DNA from: Agarophyton chilense
Taxonomy: Eukaryota; Rhodophyta; Florideophyceae; Gracilariales; Gracilariaceae
Direction: 5' to 3'
DNA length: 64,000 bases
NCBI GenBank assembly: GCA_030374765.1
Contig: JARGXX010000001.1
Coordinates: forward strand, 558,001-622,000
A program made the position numbers and the translations under genes. The notes under the pieces are model-generated. The model was given only the letters and a program-made list of their open reading frames with translations. It searched no databases and was not told the origin of the DNA. Shown one piece after another: positions 10,996-20,823 of the stretch (position 1 is the stretch's first letter; each line of letters starts with the position of its first letter).

Positions 10996-11105
10996 GGCCG
11001 GGAAAGAGGGTATTTTGTGAATACTCACTTGTATGTACAGAGTTGACGTTATGATTTGATCATGGAGTTCGATTTAGGTAGAACTATGATGGATTTTGTT
11101 TCAGT

Positions 11106-13103
11106 TCAGGTTTCGATCGCATGCGATGGAGTTTTTCGTCTCCCAATTCCGTGCACATGCTGTCTAAACAGACACGACATGCGATTTCGCAGCGCAATTT
11201 CATTCCTCCAGTTATGGATTCTAGCTAACATGTAGAGACAATCACGTATACCATTAGCATGACCACTAGCTCTATAGCCGTCAAGTGCTTGTTGCACAAG
11301 TCTAACAACCTTCTCATCTGGAACCGAGCCGTTTTCATCGCACTTCTTTGTCAGGCATTCGGCATGAAGTCGACACGCGTACGACCGCACATCACATCCT
11401 AGTCCGTCAAGTGCTCTTGGCAATACCGGCACTAGAATTTCAAGCACTTGGCTTGCAGGTGAGTCCATCCTCAACATTGCCTCAGCAGCAGCCAGAGAAG
11501 CCTTGACATGCGCAGAGTCCAGTCGCATCGCACTGGCCAAAGATACAGCAGCCAAGGCATCTGAAAAGGCGCCGCCAGCCTCCCCGGAGTTGAGAAAAGC
11601 CTCAGCGCGCATTGTTAGGCCAGTCACAACACGCTCCGGTCTGCTCGACACGGCAGCCTTTCGAGCCAGATTGAGCGCTTCATCAGCGGCGCCACGCGTA
11701 TCAGAGGCCATCAGCAGACACTTGACATGAGCTTGAATGGCATCCAACGCAACATCTTCCGCACTAAATGCCAGAGCGTTGGATGCAGAACACAACGCAA
11801 ATGCCTTGATCCTGTCGCACAGGGCGCACGCGTCAGACAGTTGCATCGCTCGTACGCTTGCTTCAAAACGGAGCATGGTGAGCGAGCGCTGCAGCATGAA
11901 GATCTCCGGCGCTGCTGTAGAACAATCGGGTGGGCGCTCAAGCCGCTTGATGCACTGCTCAAGCATTGCCATCGCCGGCTCATGATCGCCCTCCAATGCC
12001 GTGAGCTCAGCAACTGTAACCGTGGCGCGTGCAACGGACTCTGGAAGCGGTTCGTGCTTCTCCGCGCGAGCGAGCGCGGCACGCGCTACACACAAGGCGG
12101 TGGGAACGGCAGCGCGAAGCTGCCACGCAGAGGCGGAAAGCAAGAGAGCGTCGACTGAATTTCGCAGCTTTGAAAACGCAGACGGCGGGGGCGGAGAGTC
12201 GGTGAGCAACTGATGACGGACAAGAGCTAGGTCGTCATGGGCATGACGCAGCAAAGAGCTGGCCTGCTCTGGGTTGTCCATGCGAGCAAGCCATTGCAAG
12301 GCAACGTTTTGGGATTGTGCGTCTCCGGCAGCCTGTGCGCAGCGTAGAGCGTCTCGTAGAGCGGCGGACGCATGCGACTTGTGTGAGAAGCGGGCGTGCA
12401 GGATTCCCAGCGCGAGGGCGGCGTGATGCGACGGTATCTGTGGAGCGTGGGTGTCAAAGTGGCGATGTGCGGCTGCAAGCGCGGTGGAAAAGTCGGCGCG
12501 ACGGGCGGACTCTAGGTGTGTTAGCATGCTTAGTGGGGATGGTTTGCGCGGACGGATTGAGAGCTGTTCGAACACAGGGTTTGGAAGCGGGTGAGAGTCA
12601 GCCAGACGTTTGGCGTGCAGGGAGAGGTCGAAGGTGGGGGGGTAATGGTTGTGAAGTGCATGTTGTAAACGAACGAGCGACTCAAAGGAGAGGGAATGAA
12701 AGGCGACGACGACCTTCCTGAGAAAAAGTGTGATGCGAGAGTCGGGTTGATAGGCGCCGAGCAAATCGGCGTCAGTGTGCTGCTCGACAATGCGAAGCAA
12801 CTGTGTGAGCGCATGCGGTGAGGAGAGCGCGCGGCGAAGCAGGGCGACGAGCAGGCGGAGGAGTGACAATGGAGCGTCATCGACCGGTTGTGAGAGGTAT
12901 GGAGCGGCAGCGGCGGGGTTGACGTGGACGACGAGGGCGGACAGAGCGTGCAGAAGGTGCGAGTGCGGCGGTGGCGACGTGACAAGCGCGTGCATGGGCG
13001 GGTAGAAGGGGTGGCGAGTGCGCGCGATGGCGGGGATGGAGGCGGCCAGTGCGAGGAGAAGGTTGGGGGCGGTGAGGAAGCGGGCGGCGGCAGGCGGCTC
13101 CAT
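11106..13103 (-). CDS. Anaphase-promoting complex subunit 5 (APC5)
   Basis: APC/C is the ubiquitin ligase that triggers anaphase; subunit 5 is a TPR-containing scaffold of the platform. The product is about 665 residues (human about 755). An N-terminal region with SFESLVRLQHALHNHY at about residues 148-163 precedes the diagnostic APC5 TPR block: ALALGILHARFSHKSHA, then ALRDALRCAQAAGDAQSQ, then ALQWLARM (about 230-280). Alanine-rich TPR-like helix pairs continue to the C-terminus. I start it at the ATG at 13103 (MEPPAAARF). The frame is open further upstream to about 13265, but without an ATG. It is head-to-head with the reductase gene. No introns or stops are seen. Codon use is strongly GC-rich, like its neighbours. 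Confidence 0.82.
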   Translation of the reverse strand: MEPPAAARFLTAPNLLLALAASIPAIARTRHPFYPPMHALVTSPPPHSHLLHALSALVVHVNPAAAAPYLSQPVDDAPLSLLRLLVALLRRALSSPHALTQLLRIVEQHTDADLLGAYQPDSRITLFLRKVVVAFHSLSFESLVRLQHALHNHYPPTFDLSLHAKRLADSHPLPNPVFEQLSIRPRKPSPLSMLTHLESARRADFSTALAAAHRHFDTHAPQIPSHHAALALGILHARFSHKSHASAALRDALRCAQAAGDAQSQNVALQWLARMDNPEQASSLLRHAHDDLALVRHQLLTDSPPPPSAFSKLRNSVDALLLSASAWQLRAAVPTALCVARAALARAEKHEPLPESVARATVTVAELTALEGDHEPAMAMLEQCIKRLERPPDCSTAAPEIFMLQRSLTMLRFEASVRAMQLSDACALCDRIKAFALCSASNALAFSAEDVALDAIQAHVKCLLMASDTRGAADEALNLARKAAVSSRPERVVTGLTMRAEAFLNSGEAGGAFSDALAAVSLASAMRLDSAHVKASLAAAEAMLRMDSPASQVLEILVPVLPRALDGLGCDVRSYACRLHAECLTKKCDENGSVPDEKVVRLVQQALDGYRASGHANGIRDCLYMLARIHNWRNEIALRNRMSCLFRQHVHGIGRRKTPSHAIET

Positions 13104-13355
13104 GGCGGGGGCGGGAGGAGGAAAGGGATGGCTAGAGGGGATAGCGACGCAGATGCGACTGGGAGCAAGGAGGAGGCGTATGTGGATACTGCAGGGTAGC
13201 AGGATGGAAATGTGCTCGGCAGGTGTCTGGCACTCTGATTGGCTATGAAAAAGAAGGAAGCGCACACCGTGGCACAGATAGATAGACTTTGGAACGTTAT
13301 ATGTACCAAGTGTGATTTGGACGCAGCGGAGTTGAGGCCAGAAGCACAGGTCGCA
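13104..13355. promoter_or_regulatory. Shared divergent promoter region (APC5 / ketoacyl reductase)
   Basis: A 252-bp spacer between divergent start codons, the second tight head-to-head pair of the block. A weak TATA-like TTATATG lies near 13299 on the plus strand. An alternative reductase ATG at 13245 would shorten the spacer to about 140 bp. Confidence 0.45.
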
Positions 13356-14282
13356 ATGGAGCTGGTGATCGGAGTTGTGAGCGCGGTGGGGGTGTTTACG
13401 CTACTCTACGCAGCAGTGATATTGGTGTGTACGCTGTATCAGTATGCGATCTACAACTTCTCGTACGACGCGTACAAGGGCGATTGGGCGGTGGTGACGG
13501 GCGCTTCCGGCGACATTGGCGGCGCGTTGGTGCTGGCGCTGGCTAAGCGCGGCGTGAACGTGCTGCTGCTGGCGCGGTCGGTGGACAAGATGACCGACGT
13601 TGCCAAAGAGGCGCAGCACAAGTACAAGGTGCAGACGCAAGTGCACGCGTTCGACTTTGCGCAGGCCGACGAAGAGCAGTGGCAAGCGTTGCAGCAAGTG
13701 GCTTGTGCCAAGTCGCCGTCCATCCTCATCAACAACGTGGGCATCAGCCTGGAGATGCCCACGGATCTGGTGGACGTGGAGGACGCGCTGATACAGCGCA
13801 TGGTGAAGGTGAACATCGAATCGACCAACCGCATGACAAAGATGCTTCTGCCGGCCATGCGACAGCAGAAAAAGGGCATCATCGTATGTCTGGCGTCCGG
13901 CGGCGGCGCGGTGACGCCCGCGCCAATGCTCACACCATACGCAGGCACCAAAGCGTACAACGACGCCTTCGCGGTGAGCCTAAGCGGGGAGGTACGCCGC
14001 GACGGCGTTCACGTTCACTCTCTGACGCCCTTCTTCGTGGCCGGCTCCATGGCCAAGATGCGACCTTCGCTAAGCGTACCCGCACCCACCACGTTTGCCG
14101 AGAGCGCGCTCTGTCAGATTGCTTCGTCGCCACGCCTCAACCCACACTGGGTGCACCACGTCATGGCCGCCGCCGTGCGCGCGCTGCCGCTGCGCGAGCA
14201 GACGCGCCGCGTCGACGCGCTGCACCGTGCCATCCGTGCTCGCGCCTTGCGCAAGAAGCATCGCGCCGCAAAGCGCCAGTAA
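13356..14282 (+). CDS. Very-long-chain 3-ketoacyl-CoA reductase (KAR/HSD17B12-like SDR)
   Basis: This enzyme reduces 3-ketoacyl-CoA to 3-hydroxyacyl-CoA in the second step of the ER fatty-acid elongation cycle. The 308-residue protein opens with a hydrophobic segment (VIGVVSAVGVFTLLYAAVIL) as membrane anchor. The short-chain dehydrogenase core follows: NADPH-binding TGASGDIGG (about residues 48-56), NNVG (a variant of NNAG typical of this group), catalytic Ser in CLASGGG, and YAGTKAY supplying the catalytic Tyr and Lys. The basic C-terminus (RKKHRAAKRQ) could serve ER retention, though it is not a perfect KKXX. I start it at 13356 because that puts the anchor at the N-terminus as in the family. 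An in-frame ATG at 13245 would add 37 residues. Confidence 0.85.
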   Translation: MELVIGVVSAVGVFTLLYAAVILVCTLYQYAIYNFSYDAYKGDWAVVTGASGDIGGALVLALAKRGVNVLLLARSVDKMTDVAKEAQHKYKVQTQVHAFDFAQADEEQWQALQQVACAKSPSILINNVGISLEMPTDLVDVEDALIQRMVKVNIESTNRMTKMLLPAMRQQKKGIIVCLASGGGAVTPAPMLTPYAGTKAYNDAFAVSLSGEVRRDGVHVHSLTPFFVAGSMAKMRPSLSVPAPTTFAESALCQIASSPRLNPHWVHHVMAAAVRALPLREQTRRVDALHRAIRARALRKKHRAAKRQ

Positions 14283-14717
14283 AACGCATAAAACCGCAGC
14301 CCGTCTCACACGCCCCACCCTCTCGAGACTCGTGTCCCGCGCGCGCCTCACGCACCGCCCTTTCCTTTTCCTCACCTTCCTACCTAATAGCCAAAAACTA
14401 CCTCTCCAGCTACAGTGTAGGATACTCTTATTTCCTTCCTGTGTGTATCCTTTTTACTCTTCGCTGTTTCTCCCTCCCTCCGCCCCATTCGCTCCGCCCT
14501 CCTTTCTCCCTCCTTCGCGTACCCTCTCCCCACTTCACCTACCTCATTCCCATACCTCGTCATCCCCTATCTCATCCGCCTCCTCGCCCACCCTCGCCCA
14601 CCCCCTCTCACCCATCCCCTCTCACCCATCCCCTCTCACCCATACCCTCTCACCCATCCCCTCTCACCTCCCTCTCCCCTCCATCCACCCCCTTCCCCCT
14701 AATCTACCCCCGTCCTC
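14283..14717. repeat. Pyrimidine-rich spacer/leader with 15-bp microrepeat
   Basis: From about 14440 the plus strand is nearly pure C/T with A. At about 14598-14670 a 15-bp unit CCCATCCCCTCTCAC repeats four to five times with one variant. The tract ends just before the kinase ATG, so it is probably the promoter or 5' UTR of that gene. Long reading frames seen through it are composition artefacts. Confidence 0.7.
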
Positions 14718-16749
14718 ATGGTCGACCTGCGCACCACCGTGTCGCGCCTCCGCTACAGCCTCTCATCGCGCATCGACTCGCGAAACGGCTTGCAACCATC
14801 CCAACCCGAACAACACGCACCCCCCATCCCTTCGTACTCCACCCAACAATCGCCCGCGCCCTCCTCCCCGTCGCACATCCCAACCCCCTCCATCCCCAGC
14901 ATCGATGCAACCAGCACGGGCAGTTCTATGTCGCCCGTCCCGGGTGCCTTCTACATTCCCAATGCCATAGCGCAACGCGCCTCCATCAACATGCCGCCTG
15001 CCGACGGTGCCGCCCTGCGTCGCCAGCTTGCCTTCGACGCGCTCGCCCTCGTGCGCGCCCTGCCCTGTCATGCGCACGGCTGGATCTTTGTCAAGCGCGA
15101 CGTGTCCAAGTTCTCCTCGCTCTTTCGCTCGCAATGGGTGCCATTTTGGGCCGAGCTTCGTGGCGGCATGCTTCTCTTCTACGACCCCAGTTCCGAATAC
15201 ATCCACCCTACCGCGCGTCATATTAAGCTTGTGTTCACTGCCACACACTGTATTATAGACCTCAAGAACACCCCTCACTACTCACAGCTTAAACTGCGAC
15301 GATCCGACGCGCAGACGCTCATCATGCGTCTCACCACCCCGCAAGAGGCGCAACAGTGGGTTGTCGCCCTTCAGACCCACACGTTCCAGTATACCACCGT
15401 GCGTCTGGCCGACTTTGACTGGATCACCGCCATTGGCAAAGGCGCCAGCGGCAAGGTTTTTCTCGTGCGAGACAACCGCACAAACGCCCGGCTCGCACTC
15501 AAGGTCATTGACAAGTCGCGCGTGTTTCGCACTCAGCTCACCTTTCAACACATCATCAACGAGCGCCTCGCACTGGAATCTTGCTCCGGCTGTCCGTTCA
15601 TCATTCAATTGCGCTACGCCTTTCAGACCGACTCGCATCTTTACTTTGCTACCGATTTCTATGACGGCGGCGACGTGTTTTCGCTTCTACAAAACCACCG
15701 CGGCCGCTTGCACGAGCGATACGCGCGCCGAATTATTGCGGAGATTGTGCTTGCATTATCGTGGCTGCACGAGCGCAACATTGTGTACCGTGACCTGAAG
15801 CCAGAAAACGTGGTACTGGACGGCAACGGACACGTGCGTCTGGCGGATTTCGGACTGGCCAAGGTGCTCAAGAGCGAGCACGAGTACCTGACGCAGACCA
15901 TCTGCGGAACAACAGCGTACGCGGCCCCCGAAATGCTGCGCTCTCGGCCGTACAACTTCGCGCTGGACTTGTGGTGCTTGGGCGTTTTCGTTTACCACAT
16001 CCTCTGCGGACGGACGCCGTTCGACTTCAAGGGGAAGAGCATGGAGGAAATGGCGGGGATGCAACGCGCAAAACAGATTCGGTTCTCGTCGTCTTTGAGC
16101 ATTGAGGCGGTGTCGCTGATCAGGAGTTTGCTACAACTGGACCCGAACCGACGGTGCTCGCTGGAGGACGTGAAGAAACATCCGTTCTTCAGGGGGGTTG
16201 ACTGGGTGCGCGTGGCGAGGAAAGAAACGCACGGCGATGACGACGTATGCAAGCTGGTCGGCAACAAGGAGAAGAACAAGAAGGTGGAGCGCTTGGCGGA
16301 AGCGCGCGCGCAGCAACTCGGGGCAAACTCGTCGGTGAGCGCGCACTACGGGCGCATGGACGCGCAGGAAATCAGCTCGATGACGCTGGATCGTTACCTG
16401 TTGCGAAACATCAACGCGGAAGAGTGGCGACACGTGAGCTTCAGCGACGACGACGATCGGTCAACCACGGCGGAGTTTCCGGCCATCATCCACAAAAAGG
16501 GAACGGAGGTGGAGACGTGGGCGATTGCCGGGTGGGCTTGGACGTGCAGCGAGGCCAGCGGGCACGCGTCGTTTAGACAGAACGTGCGAGAGGGCCTGGT
16601 GGCAGTGACAGATAGCGCGGAAGAAGGCACGACGGCGGTGATGAGCGCTAATGGGGGGGTGCTGTCGCGAGCGAGACGCACACCAGCTCACGTGGCGGCG
16701 CGACAGCCCGGGGCCAGATCAGCGCTGTCACACACGCGGCGCGCGCGCG

Positions 16750-16785
<36 letters not shown>

Positions 16786-17129
16786 GAGATGGTGATGGTG
16801 GCGAGGCGGCGGACGGACACAGTGGCGCGGAGGCCATGCGCACAGTTTTTCGGAGACGGAGCGCGGAGATGGGGGAGGAGCGGACGCGATGGACGGGGGT
16901 GGGCGGGCGGGGGAGAAAGGTGCTGGGACGCATCGGAAGCACGCTGCGCGATGCCAGAGAGCGCGTGAGCGTGGATCAGCTCGGATGGTCGCGGAAGAGC
17001 GTCGAGCGGCGGCGCTTCGGCGCGTGGCGCGACGGGGGCGACGGCGGAGGCGGAGGCGGTGGCGGAGGAGGAGGAGGAGGAGGAGGAGGAGGAGAAGGCG
17101 GTGGAGGCGGTGGAGGCGGCCGAGCGTGA
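14718..17129 (+). CDS. PH-domain AGC-type Ser/Thr protein kinase (Akt-like architecture)
   Basis: An 803-residue single-exon protein. A Pro/Ser-rich N-terminus is followed by a PH domain at about 117-215, from HGWIFVKRDVSKFSSLF to the WVVAL helix; such domains bind phosphoinositides at membranes. The kinase domain spans about 232-495: glycine loop IGKGASGKVFLV, ATP-binding Lys in ALKVIDK, catalytic YRDLKPEN (about 357), Mg-binding ADFGLAK (about 376), and activation loop TICGTTAYAAPEM, whose first Thr matches the PDK1 site of AGC kinases. The PH-then-kinase order is that of Akt/PKB. The C-terminal 300 residues differ: low-complexity, with two poly-Gly runs, and no clear AGC hydrophobic motif (a weak WRHVSFSD only). 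Function beyond a lipid-recruited AGC kinase is inference. Confidence 0.85.
16751..16790. repeat. GGC trinucleotide repeat coding poly-Gly
   Basis: An uninterrupted CGG/GGC run inside the kinase ORF encodes about 12 consecutive glycines. It is a simple-sequence repeat likely to vary in length between individuals. Confidence 0.9.
17033..17122. repeat. GGA/GGC trinucleotide repeat at the kinase C-terminus
   Basis: Mixed GGC, GGT and GGA codons give a Gly-rich tail of about 28 residues, broken by one Glu. The pure GGA stretch is near 17065-17094. The reverse strand reads as long Ser or Pro frames, which are shadows. Confidence 0.9.
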
Positions 17130-17375
17130 AGCGACGAGCTGTGAAGGGAGCGTTGGCGACGCGCGCGCACGCAGCCGCCGCGTAAAGTGGCGCTGATGCT
17201 GTTGTTGTTGTGCTTGACGCGTGACGCGCTGCGCCCCACACACGTGCCCGCGCCCGCGCGCCGCTTTTGGCTTCACGGCTACAGAACCAACTCCGTAGTT
17301 ACGCGTTCGGAACCAGTGCTGTTTTTTGTTAATAGTTAAAAATATAACTGAACATCGCTCTCAACATCAGCATCA

Positions 17376-17448
17376 GCCGCTATAGCTCAGTTGGTAGAGC
17401 GCTTGACTAGTAATCAAGAGGTCTCGAGTTCAAATCTCGGTGGTGGCT
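17376..17448 (+). tRNA. tRNA-Thr (anticodon AGT)
   Basis: A full cloverleaf can be drawn: acceptor GCCGCTA/TGGTGGC (with G-T and T-G wobbles), D stem GCTC/GAGC, anticodon stem CTTGA/TCAAG with loop CTAGTAA, and T stem TCGAG/CTCGG with loop TTCAAAT. The anticodon AGT at 17409-17411 reads Thr ACN codons after A-to-I editing. Internal A box TAGCTCAGTTGG and B box GAGTTCAAATC are present. There is no intron, CCA is not encoded, and a TTTTT follows at about 17460 as a pol III terminator. Confidence 0.95.
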
Positions 17449-17464
17449 ATACTCACAAACTTTT

Positions 17465-18288
17465 TAGCGGGCTCTGCTGAGTACACTCGACAAGCTTTCT
17501 AACGTGCGTAAAGTCTTCTGCTTTGTTACGATGCAATAAATCACCGTATTTTCTTGATAAATCTGCAAACATCCCCCGCTCTTAGTTTGATATCAAAATA
17601 CCCCTAGTAACTCCCCAGTTGTATTTTTTATTCGTTTTCTACTGCCACTCATTATCGGCTCGAACTACGAAAAACTTACACTTTATATTTTGTTTAGTTT
17701 TCTTTCTTTTATAACCTTTTAGAACGTATTTTCACTCCCAAATGCTGAAGAATTTTTTGATTACACGCAATGAAATCCATTTCACTCGACAAAAACTCAC
17801 GTTTTCAATTTCAATTACAGCGTTCGGTCAGAAAATTCACATGTGTATGAAGCTCAATGGAAGTGCAAGAAGAGTACAAAACATATGTAACAGAATGAAT
17901 GAGAGTCTCATTTTTCTATCAACTTAAACACAGCTTTCTCATTATCTCTCTACATATGAAATACATGTCAGCAGATGTACAAAAGTAATGCTTCAAAAAC
18001 AAAGGACAAAACTGATGAACAAATACAAGTATGGCAGGTCCTCAGCAACCCTCGGAATGTCGAATATCCGAACAGAATTTATGCACCACACCTAGAAAAA
18101 AATACGGGATTACGATTTGTCATCAGAAAAAAAAAAATTCGCCAACGGAATAAGATATCTGTGCAACCGAAATATGAAAACATCTTAATTGTACCAAAAT
18201 ACCCTCAGAGTAGTCTTACTGATAATGCCAGTAGAAAAGAGTTTCCAAAGTCGGTGAACAAACATACGAATTAGAGTAGAGACAAGCG
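17465..18288. other. AT-rich spacer, no convincing gene
   Basis: A marked drop in GC begins just after the tRNA. A 99-codon frame at 17975-18274 has a Lys-rich, codon-like composition and may belong to the same decayed element as the RNase H fragment that follows, but nothing in it is recognisable. Confidence 0.5.
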
Positions 18289-18504
18289 TTGCAATCGGAA
18301 ATTGGAATAGTACCTATAGGTGCCAATATATCTTCATTTGAAGCAGAGAAATTTGCGCTCAGGAGTGCAGAAGAGAGTTTGTTGAAAAAAACAAAAATGG
18401 GTTTGAGGGGACTATTAATAATTATTACAAACTCGCAGAGCGTGCTAAAAAAGCTTCAAACTCTTTATGGAATCATTCATATACGATGCATTATGTTTGA
18501 ATAA
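18289..18504 (+). pseudogene. RNase H-like fragment of a decayed retrotransposon
   Basis: The frame reads SSFEAEKFALRSAEE, then GLRGLLIIITNSQSVLKKLQ. This matches the spacing of the RNase H domain found after reverse transcriptase in many non-LTR elements: the catalytic Glu in the AE..AL helix, then the next acidic residue in a DSQS..L strand-turn. Here the Asp of DSQS reads Asn. Flanking sequence is broken in all frames. The call rests on motif shape only; it could be chance in AT-rich sequence. Confidence 0.4.
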
Positions 18505-19823
18505 AATTGTTTGAGCTGAGTGCGGTATGTCCGGTTGATATTCTATGGATTTTGAGTTGAAGTAGATTAGTAATTATTGACATTGTTGATGAGTTTGATC
18601 AGAAAGAGTTAGATTTGTCATTAAAGGAACATATATTGGTACCCGTGGACTATGCAGAAGAAGCTGGGATATTGACCCTTCGAAGAAGTTTAAAGACATT
18701 GTTTCTACTCTTTTCTCGGAACTTAGAAAGAATAGGGACCCTGAGGGAAGCAGAAACGAGGCCTTCTCAAATATTGGTGGGAAATATACCATGCTAAAAT
18801 TCTCTTGGTTCGAATCTGCTTAGGAAGAGATTGGTGTGCAACTGTAGACCAGGGGTCCAAAACGACGTGATCACTTTCCTTTGAGGTTTTTCAAAGAGGA
18901 TGAAGACAAGGAAAATGTTTGTACTACCTCTGCAAGAACGTCTTATCCGTTCATGAAAATACAAGTAAATGGCTTGACATAGTGCTGTTTTTTCTCTTTA
19001 AAGAACTTTTTTTTTTAACAGAGGCGTTCTGCAATACGTTTTCATTAAGTTATTGTACTCATAAAGACAGAAAGAGAGAGAGGAGACCAGATAACTAATA
19101 GTGACAATCTTCTCATTTTTACCATTTGGTGTTACCTTCCCACTTCATGTGCAAAAGTCTAGGTTTTTAATTATTTGTTACAACGGATCTCACTTTGTAG
19201 AGATACGTCGCATGAAATGTTAATTTTTCAAAAATACATTGCAGAATATCTCAAGATCTGTAAGACTAGAGGTGCCACAATGATAATCACATCAGCTCTG
19301 GTGTAATCGTACATTTATAAGTATTAACAAGAAGAAAATAGCTAAGCATGGAGCGTGTTACTGATTTGGCATAAGTGTGGAGGCGTTGTACACATGATGT
19401 TCCAGTCGGTTGTCATTAACAACTTCACTGACTTCGCTCTTTGTCATAAGTAGTTCTAGATCCCAAAGTCTGTGTCAGATTATAGATGGAAAATGAAAAA
19501 CAGATTTTTCTAAGTGAAATGGTGGTTACAGATTGAAAGGTCGACAACACTGGGCTATGGAGGGTTAGTAAATCACAGAGGTAGCCAATAAATCTACCGG
19601 TAGCGTTCGTCGGAATAAAGAGAGTATATCACGATTATTTTCTAAACTACGACCACGAAGAACAGAGAGCCAGAAACGAGAAACGAATGGGGTGCTTTCC
19701 GGATCTATATCTCCAAAGATCACAACAGTGTCTTCTACTAACATCATCACCAATCATTAGCGAGCAAAACGATCCACACTCCACACCGGCGACTTTAATA
19801 CTTCAGTAGGGCTGTGTGTGCGT
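18505..19823. other. AT-rich spacer
   Basis: No frame longer than about 75 codons and no recognisable domain. There are short poly-T and poly-A runs (for example near 19010). Probably old decayed repeat sequence downstream of the minus-strand ORF that ends at 19824. Confidence 0.5.
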
Positions 19824-20558
19824 TCATGGAGGATGGATTCCACGAGGCAGAATATATTTTTCTGGTTGACCTTCTTTTGGCCTCACAACCACTGATTTTG
19901 CTTGAATAGGGTTCATTCTCGTTTTCAAGATGCGTAAATGTAGCTCAAAATGATTATGAAAAAAGGGTGAAGGCGAAATCATTGGAGCTAAAATCACCGG
20001 TGGATGGTTTGAAGATCCGAAGACCACCGTGGGGTATGAAATCTGTTGACCAGAACAATGAAACATTGCAGGTGCAGCGGAACGATGACTGGCGATTGTT
20101 ATTGGTTTTTTCGTACTCAGTAGATAATGTTGCGGAAGCGATGGTGGTCTCGGTGGATATGTCCCTACTGCACCAATGTTTAATGTATACTTCAATTCTT
20201 GCAAGTTCTTCTCCAAAGCCTCCGACCGTGCTCGAGCTTCATGAGCAATCTTCTCAAGCTGATTTGCAGTTTTCAGTTTATGCGCTCTTACTTCATTTTC
20301 CAACTTTTCCGTGACCTTCGAAGCAGTAACGGAAGAGAGACCCTGACTTTGTCTTTTCTTGTCGCTCTTCTTTCGTTTCTTCTTATGTATTGGTGGTTCA
20401 GTGGCTTGGACTTGTACCTCATCTACATCCATGACCTCGATGACCTTTCCAGAATCCTTTGTCCTTCTCTTCCGCATCAGATTCTCCTCTCTCATACATT
20501 CCGGGGCGCACGTTCGCTTATAACGACCACCAAGTATAAATTGACGCATAAACATTGG
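19824..20558 (-). pseudogene. Unknown coiled-coil nuclear-type protein, C-terminal piece of a split ORF
   Basis: A 243-codon minus-strand frame from the ATG at 20555, open upstream to the copia target site at 20559. It holds a basic nuclear-localisation-like cluster (HKKKRKKSDKKR) and a charged heptad stretch that should form a coiled coil (KVTEKLENEVRAHKLKTANQ and following). A Pro/His-rich tail ends in TGA at 19824. Its upstream part lies beyond two insertions, at 25557-25582 and 26884-27175, and the frame is continuous when both are removed. I do not recognise the family. It could be a host gene or part of an unclassified element. Confidence 0.55.
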
Positions 20559-20563
20559 ATCAG

Positions 20564-20820
20564 TGTGAATGTTGAGTTACAGAGACTCACTTTCAATGGA
20601 CGTGAAGTACTGGTCAAGTAACCGGTTGTGAGAAACTGTCCATGCAATGATGAATCTGTGTGAGTACTGACATGCAATAGACCATCTGATATATAAGACA
20701 GAACACTGCACTTGTTCTTGAGAAGTGGACCTTGACAGAGGTGCTCCCCATTTTGATAAACGACCTCTGATCGTTATCTGATATCGCTACCACTGTCAAC
20801 CGTATTCCCAATTATTCATT
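20564..20820 (+). repeat. Copia 5' LTR
   Basis: Starts TGTGAATG and ends TTATTCATT. It was compared by eye along its whole length with 25300-25556 and no difference was seen. TATATAAG near 20689 could be the TATA box. Confidence 0.93.
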
Positions 20821-20823
20821 GTT

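Noticed and set aside
13104-13265. Extending APC5 to 13265 and the reductase to 13239
   Set aside because: Neither position is an ATG, and the two extensions would overlap head to head; the ATGs at 13103 and 13356 (or 13245) fit the families.
13679-15226. Long overlapping frames across the reductase and kinase 5' region (515 and 291 codons)
   Set aside because: They are shadows of GC-rich coding sequence and of the pyrimidine repeat; no domain.
16648-17276. Minus-strand Ser/Pro/Arg-rich ORFs opposite the kinase tail
   Set aside because: They are the complement of the GGC/GGA repeats and carry no independent signal.
20614-20811. Identical 65-codon minus-strand ORFs at 20614-20811 and 25350-25547
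   Set aside because: They lie wholly inside the two copia LTRs; the match reflects LTR identity, not a gene.
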